The notes below the pieces were generated by a model. The model saw only the letters and a program-made list of their open reading frames with translations, did no database searches and had not been told where the DNA came from. From positions 1 through 48,569 of the IMG/VR virus record IMGVR_UViG_3300020187_000056: 48,569 bases of DNA; one strand, written 5' to 3'. This stretch comes from a virus. This document shows positions 43,358-48,569 of this stretch, piece by piece (positions within the stretch are counted from its first letter, which is position 1; each line of letters opens with the position of its first letter). Made by a program: the position numbers and the translations under genes.

Positions 43358-45056
43358 TCTCCCAAGGCATTTTCTCTTCTTCAGGCTGACTCATAGGAAC
43401 GTAGCATCCACTCTTTGTATCCCAAGTGAAGTGGCATTCAGCGCCATTAGTACCGAGGTTTTGAAACTTACACTTAAGTATTTTTACTTTAACAGTGTTA
43501 GCCTCATAGTTTCTATGCACTAATAATCCGTGATAACTAGCATCGTACCATTCTCCTCCTCCTTTAATAGAATACATTGTAGGCTCTTCAATTTCGCCTG
43601 TCTTTTGATTCTTATACATCTTGGTAGGGTGAGCAACTACAAACACAAGCACATCATACTTTTTAGCAAATACTTCTATCTTAGTTAGATAATCCATGGT
43701 ATATCTATTGACATCATCGCTTACAGCATTTATGTCTCTTACCTTGTTGAATGGATCTATCACCAAACATTTAATACCTTTGCGTTTAACAAGCTCTGCT
43801 CCTTTCTTTAAGATTGAATCTAAAGAATATCTTTCCATGTCTATATGGAAGTAATTTGCATTACAGTGATCTGCTATTTGATTCCACTTCTCTCCTCCAA
43901 TATCTTCTTTCTCAGGCATACCTTGCCAGTGCTTACGCATTAGCTTGTGAGCATGAAGAAAGGTTGGTACATTTTCAGGCGAAGCATACGCTGTCTTCCA
44001 TGAGTAGCGTTGGTTATATCCAACAACCATTTGGTCGACAAAATCAGACTTGCCGGAAGAAGGTATACCAGTGACAGTAATAAATTGACCGGTATAAGTT
44101 GAAAAGATGTCATCAAAGTTATTAAGACCAACTTGAAATCCTGGCGTAAAGCCATTCCTAACAAACTCAGTAACTTCGTCTTCGATGTCCCTGAACGTTG
44201 TAACATTCTCCATTGGTACAGGCTTTGCACCTGTAATACGCTCTGATAGTTTTTCTTTTCCATACTTCTGTAAATATTCATTAGCATCTTTACAGTCTTC
44301 AAAGGTTGTTATAAAACAAACTTCAGATCCTAGTCTTCTTATTAATTCTGTTTGTAAAGCTAGTCCAGCATCATCTGTGTCAACAGCTAATATGATCTTC
44401 TCTTTGTCTTCAAAATAATCAATACAATTATCAAGATAATCAAGGTTGTTGTTGTTAAGAGTTGCTCCATTTGGTACTGATATAGCGTTTGTTATGCCGG
44501 CTTCGTGTAGTGCTAACACATCCATTTCACCTTCGACTATTACACAGTATTCAAATCCAACTGTCGCATCTATATTATAAAATACTTTCTCAGCTCCCTT
44601 ATATAATTTAAAGTTTTTTCTTCCATCGCGGTACTTGATGTTTGTTAATTCACCGCCCATGAAGTAATTAAACTTTATTACATTCTCGGTCTTGCTGGTT
44701 TGTGGCATCCATTCAGGCCCCTCAGTAACTTGTAAGTCAGTGAGGGTCTGTTTGGAAATACCCCTTGTTTTAAACCAATCTTCAACTTTCATACCGGGCT
44801 CAACACGTATAGCAATAGGCTCTGGCTTTGAATATACTTTTTCGGCCTTGCCTTTACGTTTGTAGGTATGCAATTGAAATGATTTATTACAGTTATGACA
44901 AGTACCGAGACCACGTTCCCAATCGTAAGAAGCACACTTTGCTTTTTGATTCTTGGGTTTTCTATCAGGGGAACAAACAGGGCATATACCCTGCTTCTTT
45001 CCTTCTTCAAGCTTATGTTGATTGAACTCATCAATCGCAAATCCATTGATCTCCAT
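43350..45056 (-). CDS. DNA primase-helicase (T7 gp4-like)
   Basis: A 568-aa bifunctional protein. The zinc-binding primase domain has CPVC (C25, C28) and CHNC (C53, C56). The TOPRIM core has VIVEGEMDVLAL with E175 and AVDTDDAG with D226/D228. The helicase has Walker A GIPSSGKS (330-337) and Walker B CLVIDPFN (D434), plus an arginine-rich RecA-type C-terminal half. It primes and unwinds at the fork. Length matches T7 gp4 (566 aa). No DNA polymerase is in view. Very secure. Confidence 0.95.
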   Translation of the reverse strand: MEINGFAIDEFNQHKLEEGKKQGICPVCSPDRKPKNQKAKCASYDWERGLGTCHNCNKSFQLHTYKRKGKAEKVYSKPEPIAIRVEPGMKVEDWFKTRGISKQTLTDLQVTEGPEWMPQTSKTENVIKFNYFMGGELTNIKYRDGRKNFKLYKGAEKVFYNIDATVGFEYCVIVEGEMDVLALHEAGITNAISVPNGATLNNNNLDYLDNCIDYFEDKEKIILAVDTDDAGLALQTELIRRLGSEVCFITTFEDCKDANEYLQKYGKEKLSERITGAKPVPMENVTTFRDIEDEVTEFVRNGFTPGFQVGLNNFDDIFSTYTGQFITVTGIPSSGKSDFVDQMVVGYNQRYSWKTAYASPENVPTFLHAHKLMRKHWQGMPEKEDIGGEKWNQIADHCNANYFHIDMERYSLDSILKKGAELVKRKGIKCLVIDPFNKVRDINAVSDDVNRYTMDYLTKIEVFAKKYDVLVFVVAHPTKMYKNQKTGEIEEPTMYSIKGGGEWYDASYHGLLVHRNYEANTVKVKILKCKFQNLGTNGAECHFTWDTKSGCYVPMSQPEEEKMPWENG

Positions 45057-45077
45057 TGTCTTTATTTAATTTAATTG

Positions 45078-45167
45078 TTATTCTCCGTCTAAGCACTCGG
45101 GGCATATATCGCAATAATCAAAGTCACACTTAGTCATGACCTCTCCGCACATTTCGCATTGATCCAT
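45078..45167 (-). CDS. 29-aa Cys-rich mini-protein
   Basis: ATG 45167 overlaps the SSB stop by one base (TAATG). The product has CEMCGEVMTKCDFDYCDICPEC: two CxxC-type pairs plus two more cysteines in 29 residues, reading as a zinc ribbon or knuckle. It is followed by the primase-helicase leader. It may be a small regulator or a nucleic-acid-binding cofactor. Coding is plausible because of the overlap, though the ORF is very short. Confidence 0.5.
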   Translation of the reverse strand: MDQCEMCGEVMTKCDFDYCDICPECLDGE

Positions 45168-45478
45168 TAAAATGGTAGATCATCGTGTGCTACTGCTGCA
45201 GGGGCTGGCGCTTGCTGTTGTCCGTCACCTCTTGGTGCAGCTTCAACATTAGTACCGTTACTCCATACAACTTGTACGTTTCCTAAATAAACTTTGTCAA
45301 CTTTCGCATCACGTTCTTCTTTAGTTTGTTCCACGATAACAGGACCTTGATTGTTATACTGGTCTAGTTCGTCATTAATTGTAATAACTATTGGTAAATA
45401 GCTACCCTTCTTTCCTTTGTAGATCTTATCCTTTGGAATTTTATTTAGATCTATATTCGCTTTTATAATACTTGCCAT
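45167..45478 (-). CDS. Single-stranded DNA-binding protein-like
   Basis: A 103-aa protein with a Lys-rich OB-fold-like N-terminal half (SIIKANIDLNKIPKDKIYKG, YLPIVITINDELDQYN), a Gln/Pro/Ala-rich linker and a terminal HDDLPF. The D-D-(L/I)-P-F tail is the hallmark of SSB proteins, which bind recombination partners with it. It is short for bacterial SSB but within phage range. It is flanked by primase-helicase and recombination genes. Confidence 0.75.
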   Translation of the reverse strand: MASIIKANIDLNKIPKDKIYKGKKGSYLPIVITINDELDQYNNQGPVIVEQTKEERDAKVDKVYLGNVQVVWSNGTNVEAAPRGDGQQQAPAPAAVAHDDLPF

Positions 45479-45480
45479 AA

Positions 45481-45681
45481 TTAGTACGCTTGTAATTGGT
45501 TAAACATGTTAGTTAATTGTTCTTTCGTTGCTCCCGTGTTTCGTCGAATGTTATCAACGGCTTTTACATGGGTTTGGTTAGTATAAAAATTGTTCGCTGT
45601 AGTTTTCATACCTGTTACAGAGCAGGTTCTTTTTGATTTTCTCATTGGATTAAATTTAGTTATTAATTGTTTTACATTCAT
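45481..45681 (-). CDS. Small basic protein next to SSB, unknown
   Basis: A 66-aa basic protein (MNVKQLITKFNPMRKSKRTCSVTGMKTTANNFYTNQTHV). It ends two bases before the SSB start and begins just after a repeated leader element (45682-45712). One Cys pair is absent. No domain recognised. It could be a small DNA-binding partner of SSB. Confidence 0.6.
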   Translation of the reverse strand: MNVKQLITKFNPMRKSKRTCSVTGMKTTANNFYTNQTHVKAVDNIRRNTGATKEQLTNMFNQLQAY

Positions 45682-45712
45682 ATTATCATTTTTTATTCGT
45701 GTTCAGACTGTA
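45682..45712 (-). repeat. Duplicated 31-base leader element, copy 1
   Basis: A stretch just upstream (minus strand) of the 66-aa gene. It is nearly identical to the stretch 47948-47981 ahead of the 37-aa gene; the shared 15-mer CGTGTYCAGACTGTA lies at 45698-45712 (plus-strand reading) and 47967-47981, and AT-rich sequence continues toward each start codon. A promoter, RNA-processing site or duplicated gene border are all possible. Both copies also encode or resemble L-Q-S-x-H in one frame. Confidence 0.6.
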
Positions 45713-45716
45713 AGAG

Positions 45717-46469
45717 TTATAATGTTTCGGTTTTAACATAATCTTTAATATCAAACAGCGGATCTTCTATTAGCTTCTCATACTGCTCCATTGCCATTTT
45801 AACTTTGTAGCCACCTCTCTCGTAGAACTCATCAGAGCAATCATATATGCCTATTTGATGTGTCTTCTTACATATTACAAGGAAAACTAATTCGTGCCCA
45901 AATATGCGTCTGTATAAGTACGCTTGACTGTCATAGTTGTATGTATTAGCACTTTTCCTGAATCCGTTTATATCTCCTGTGGTTTTTATATCTACTAGTA
46001 GCCCTTGATCTTTGTTGATGCAATCGGCTTTACCTTTCCACCAGGTTCCGTTAATATTTTTGATTCCAGGTTCTTCGTATATAACGTCTTGACCGGTTAA
46101 TAGAGATTGACATACTGAATTGTTTTTAATTTTGTTAATCATTAGGTTACACTTATCGACTTCTTTACGCAGGATCATCATCTTGCCGTCGTTAGCTGCA
46201 ACATCGGCTTTATATATTTTAGTTAACCTGCTTGATCCTTCTGATATAGGATAATTAGCTTCTAGTTTATCCGGCTCGAGAATAGCCGTGTGAACATAAC
46301 CACCAATAATGAAATTGATATTCTGCTCAACCGGCTTTCCGAACTGTTCCGGGTCATTAAGTAGCTTATATATATCTGAGTTAGATCTATATTGCCTACC
46401 TACTCCGTTATAATATTCCTCATCAATTCTAAGTAGTTCTACTACTTTACTTTGTTCGGTTTCTGTCAT
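45717..46469 (-). CDS. PD-(D/E)XK exonuclease (RecE/YqaJ/DUF3799-like)
   Basis: A 250-aa nuclease. Motifs: H60 in GGYVHTAIL, D149 in WKGKADCI, and D160-x-K162 in GLLVDIKTT, followed by the helix YDSQAYLYR (Q182). This is the typical order of RecB/YqaJ-like phage exonucleases that resect double-strand ends. It directly follows the ERF annealing gene (TAATG overlap), a canonical exonuclease/annealase pair. Good confidence. Confidence 0.85.
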   Translation of the reverse strand: MTETEQSKVVELLRIDEEYYNGVGRQYRSNSDIYKLLNDPEQFGKPVEQNINFIIGGYVHTAILEPDKLEANYPISEGSSRLTKIYKADVAANDGKMMILRKEVDKCNLMINKIKNNSVCQSLLTGQDVIYEEPGIKNINGTWWKGKADCINKDQGLLVDIKTTGDINGFRKSANTYNYDSQAYLYRRIFGHELVFLVICKKTHQIGIYDCSDEFYERGGYKVKMAMEQYEKLIEDPLFDIKDYVKTETL

Positions 46470-47047
46470 TATAGTGTTTCACTTTTTATAGGTTTAGCCG
46501 CTTCTAATACTTTTTGTATTTCTTTAGAAACGTTGTACTTAGTTGTAATAGCTTTTAAATCTCCGCCTCCTTCAACGAACTTAAGCGCTTTAGCATATAA
46601 AGGATCTTTCTTGGATGTTAATGAGACTTTTTCAGTTTTACCCGAATGATCATTAGATGCGTCTGCGTCTGCTGTATCATCGATAAGGAATAAGTTACCT
46701 AAGGCATACTTTTTACCATAACTAGAAGCTGCACCGTATTTTTGTGGCATAGACATTCCCTTAGATAGTAGATCAACGCCAACGATCGCAGAAGTACGTA
46801 TAGCAGAGTCAGACTCGGCATCTAGTATACTTGCTGTTGACTTTATAATAGGTGGGTCAATGCTAATCATCTCCTCGTCTATTGTTACGGTCACATTATG
46901 TTGAACACAAAATGGTTTAACCGCTTCAAGTATATCTTCAGCTGCTCGATAGTAATATTTACCAAAGCCGTTGTACCTGGATTTTTTAGCTTTCATATCC
47001 TTTTGGATCATAGCTAATTTTAATTGTAGATTTCCTGTTTCTTTCAT
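46469..47047 (-). CDS. ERF-family single-strand annealing protein
   Basis: A 192-aa recombinase. The ERF signature is GAASSYGKKYALGNLFLIDDTADAD (105-129), where the family has S-Y-x-x-R/K-Y-x-L and a following acidic D-A-D. The N-terminal half (FGKYYYRAAEDILEAVKPFCVQHNV) is also typical. It anneals complementary ssDNA during phage recombination or replication. A C-terminal helix and SETL end are extra. It overlaps the exonuclease start by TAATG. Good confidence. Confidence 0.87.
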   Translation of the reverse strand: MKETGNLQLKLAMIQKDMKAKKSRYNGFGKYYYRAAEDILEAVKPFCVQHNVTVTIDEEMISIDPPIIKSTASILDAESDSAIRTSAIVGVDLLSKGMSMPQKYGAASSYGKKYALGNLFLIDDTADADASNDHSGKTEKVSLTSKKDPLYAKALKFVEGGGDLKAITTKYNVSKEIQKVLEAAKPIKSETL

Positions 47048-47097
47048 TTGCTTTACTTGTATTTGTTATTAATATAATTACGTATTTTGAGCATAAC

Positions 47098-47847
47098 TTA
47101 AAGGTAATCAATCACTTGCGCTGCGTCGACGTTAGCGATTAGATGGTCGATTGCTTCCTTCTTTATTTGAGATACAATGACATTAGCCGTTGGAACTGTG
47201 AGACTTATGTGCTTTGCAATCTCTTTGGCAGAATGTTTTTTACAGTCTAAACCGTAGAATAATCTTACTACCTCATATTGCTTTTCTGTTAGATGTTCTT
47301 TCATTATGCCTAATAAATATATATTGAGTAGATCAATATTGTATGGCTCTGAGTTATCAGGTAATTGATACGCAAAGTTATTTTCGTCGGCAGGTGTTAT
47401 GTCGTAACTAGAAAACATACTGTTGAAAAACAGGGCAACCATTTTTTGATCTTTAGGGTTGTTGCGTATAGCATTGAGCTTGTGCTCTGGAATCTTTATA
47501 TCTCCCCTGTTTATATCTATGGCTCTGCGTATGGCTCCCTTGATTCTTTTGCTGAAGAATGACTTTAACGTTTTCTCCATGTCATTAGATTCGTTTAAAG
47601 CAATCCAATCTATTCTGTCTACTGCTTTAATTAATCCTGAATTACCCTCTTGTATCAAATCATTTATACTAAGTACTCCTGATGCTTGCTGTGTTGTTGC
47701 GAACTTACGTGCTAAGTTTTCTACTAACGGCAGAAACTTTGTTATTAGCTCATCTCTAGTATACTCATCAAAGAATTTACCGTCAGGCATAGATCTTTTA
47801 ATATCTTCTTTGTATCTTACATAGTTATCTATATTATACTTTTTCAT
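47098..47847 (-). CDS. Phage sigma-70 family factor
   Basis: A 249-aa protein with sigma region 2 (about 37-110: LVENLARKFA, SINDLIQEGNSGLIKAVDRID, FFSKRIKGAIRRAI) and region 4 (about 190-240: LTEKQYEVVRLFYGL, then a helix-turn-helix SAKEIAKHISLTVPTANVIVSQIKKEA). Region 1.1 and region 3 are missing or short. It would steer host RNA polymerase to phage promoters, such as the repeated motif at 2064 and 25217. No phage RNA polymerase is visible. It overlaps the upstream 37-aa ORF by 14 bases. Confidence 0.88.
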   Translation of the reverse strand: MKKYNIDNYVRYKEDIKRSMPDGKFFDEYTRDELITKFLPLVENLARKFATTQQASGVLSINDLIQEGNSGLIKAVDRIDWIALNESNDMEKTLKSFFSKRIKGAIRRAIDINRGDIKIPEHKLNAIRNNPKDQKMVALFFNSMFSSYDITPADENNFAYQLPDNSEPYNIDLLNIYLLGIMKEHLTEKQYEVVRLFYGLDCKKHSAKEIAKHISLTVPTANVIVSQIKKEAIDHLIANVDAAQVIDYL

Positions 47848-47947
47848 CGTTTATTTTTTGGTATGCAGCTGTCATAGCTTCGTTATCTGCAAAAAAATTA
47901 TTATTTATTTTTAGCATCCATTCATTGAATTTTTCAATCTCTTCCAT
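47834..47947 (-). CDS. 37-aa small protein upstream of sigma gene
   Basis: ATG 47947 gives an acidic helical product (MEEIEKFNEWMLKINNNFFA, then AMTAAYQKIN). It starts right after the duplicated leader element and overlaps the sigma gene by 14 bases. It may act by translational coupling to sigma. Coding is plausible, function unknown. Confidence 0.5.
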   Translation of the reverse strand: MEEIEKFNEWMLKINNNFFADNEAMTAAYQKINDEKV

Positions 47948-47981
47948 ATTATTATCTATTTTTTATCGTGTCCAGACTGTA
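47948..47981 (-). repeat. Duplicated leader element, copy 2
   Basis: Nearly identical to the element at 45682-45712 (one substitution plus small indels). Part of it is the coding end of the 79-aa gene (L-Q-S-G-H-D). It lies directly before the 37-aa ORF and the sigma gene. Candidate early promoter or RNA-processing signal on the minus strand, or a duplicated gene boundary. Confidence 0.6.
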
Positions 47982-48195
47982 GGCCTCTTATTTTAGCAAA
48001 TACATTTGCTGCGTTTGTATAGTCTTCGATACTTTCATAGTGTTTTAAAAGTAAATTTAATTCTATTATTTGTTCTTCGTTGCTAGGCAATGAATTAATA
48101 AACTCCTCATTCATTGCTTTAGCTTCATCATTAATACGTATAAACAATTGTTCTACAATCATATCCACGATCTTATTCATCTCTTCTTCTGTCAT
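47956..48195 (-). CDS. Small acidic helical protein, unknown
   Basis: A 79-aa acidic protein (MTEEEMNKIVDMIVEQLFIR, then EQIIELNLLLKHYESIEDYTNAANVFAKI) ending LQSGHDKK. The second half looks like a TPR-like helix pair. It begins 3 bases after the upstream gene. The C-terminal coding sequence is part of the duplicated element. Function unknown. Confidence 0.6.
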   Translation of the reverse strand: MTEEEMNKIVDMIVEQLFIRINDEAKAMNEEFINSLPSNEEQIIELNLLLKHYESIEDYTNAANVFAKIRGLQSGHDKK

Positions 48196-48198
48196 ACT

Positions 48199-48474
48199 TT
48201 AATTTAAGTTAGTTAACTGGTATTCACCAGATAGTATTTTATCTCGGGTTAAATCAACACCTTCTCCTAAGAAATCACGTCTGTACTCAGCTGTGGTTTT
48301 AGAATAGTCCCATGCGTTTTCGTCAAGTTGTACCTTGCCGTTGTGATCACGGAAAGCAATCGTACTGTTGTAACTTTGAAAGTACGTGCCATCAGACGTG
48401 TATAGCAAGAATTGATTAGGGGCAGGATTGCCACCCCTAGTTGTCATCTGTCTTACTCTAGGCTTCATCTTCAT
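48199..48474 (-). CDS. Conserved small phage protein
   Basis: A 91-aa protein: NQFLLYTSDGTYFQSYNSTIAFRD, then KVQLDENAWDYSKTTAEYRRDFLGE. By memory the F-x-S-Y-x(3)-I-A and W-x-Y-S-x-T-T-x-x-Y-R-x-x-F-L pattern occurs in small early proteins of several phages (function unknown). It overlaps the partial gene upstream by 17 bases. Likely real; no function assigned. Confidence 0.65.
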   Translation of the reverse strand: MKMKPRVRQMTTRGGNPAPNQFLLYTSDGTYFQSYNSTIAFRDHNGKVQLDENAWDYSKTTAEYRRDFLGEGVDLTRDKILSGEYQLTNLN

Positions 48475-48568
48475 CTTCTATTATGTTAAACAAATCTTCT
48501 AGCTTAGAATAGATCTCATCACCTATATCGTGTGTATGATTGAACTCGATGTTTTCTAATGATATTCT
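48458..48568 (-). CDS. Unknown protein, C-terminal part (5' end outside window)
   Basis: The frame is open from the right edge and stops at TAG 48458. Only 36 C-terminal residues are visible (ENIEFNHTHDIGDEIYSKL, EDLFNIIEDEDEA), acidic and helical. It overlaps the next gene start by 17 bases, as elsewhere in this operon. Nothing can be said of function. Confidence 0.6.
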   Translation of the reverse strand, partial: RISLENIEFNHTHDIGDEIYSKLEDLFNIIEDEDEA

Positions 48569-48569
48569 A

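Noticed and set aside
43940-44302. 120-aa minus-strand ORF inside the primase-helicase
   Set aside because: Other frame of the helicase domain, which contains Walker motifs in the main frame.
1-48569. tRNA genes, CRISPR array, integrase or insertion sequences
   Set aside because: I looked for them and saw none: no cloverleaf-like sequences, spaced direct repeats, transposase or integrase motifs.

Overview
The window looks like about 48.6 kb of a lytic, short-tailed (podovirus-like) marine bacteriophage, or a phage contig cut inside a gene at both ends. It is AT-rich and densely packed, with genes overlapping by a few bases, and I see no integrase, tRNA, rRNA, CRISPR array or insertion sequence. 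Most genes are preceded by A/T-rich leaders (typically AAAAATT-ATG or AAAACT-ATG) with no Shine-Dalgarno motif. That is typical of phages of Bacteroidota/Flavobacteriia, so I infer such a host at moderate confidence. No host gene is present to prove it.

Layout: two convergent blocks meet at a terminator hairpin at 37432-37460. The left block (1-37430, plus strand) is the late region. In order it holds: tail-fibre genes with GIGT-type repeats (3-2042); a phage GroEL and GroES (2123-3971); a winged-helix-like protein; small basic proteins carrying a recurrent SPAK motif, plus a mini zinc-protease-like protein (4419-7269); small conserved proteins and a two-domain GroES-like protein (7269-8508); a TerS candidate and TerL (8441-10929); portal, acidic scaffold and major capsid (10931-16016); connector and adaptor candidates (16153-18723); a 1505-aa tail nozzle-like protein; an Ig-like surface protein; internal virion proteins; a 2918-aa multidomain virion protein (27241-35997); a lysis cassette with holin candidate and M15 peptidase (36296-36839); and more SPAK or Cys-rich small proteins.

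The right block (37480-48569, minus strand, transcribed leftward) is the early/middle region. It encodes nucleotide metabolism (class I ribonucleotide reductase NrdA/NrdB, ThyA, a MazG-type pyrophosphohydrolase fused to a GIY-YIG-like segment, and a small MazG-like helical protein). It also encodes DNA replication and recombination (primase-helicase, SSB-like protein, ERF annealing protein, PD-(D/E)XK exonuclease and a resolvase-like nuclease) and a phage sigma factor. No DNA polymerase or RNA polymerase is visible. The polymerase presumably lies beyond the right edge.

How it could work together: the sigma factor may redirect host RNA polymerase, the NrdA/NrdB, ThyA and MazG set supplies dNTPs, and the primase-helicase, SSB, ERF and exonuclease set replicates and recombines DNA. 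The late block builds and packs the capsid. The phage chaperonin may fold capsid or tail proteins, and the giant protein is probably carried in the virion and ejected with the DNA. The most unusual points are: a sharply bounded codon-usage island inside terL; the SPAK and PITxRV motifs shared by otherwise unrelated proteins; the giant protein combining zincin, sigma-region-2-like, PD-(D/E)XK-like and HAD modules separated by a short repeated motif; the chaperonin set; a GIY-YIG/MazG in-frame fusion; and two families of repeated intergenic elements that are candidate promoters.
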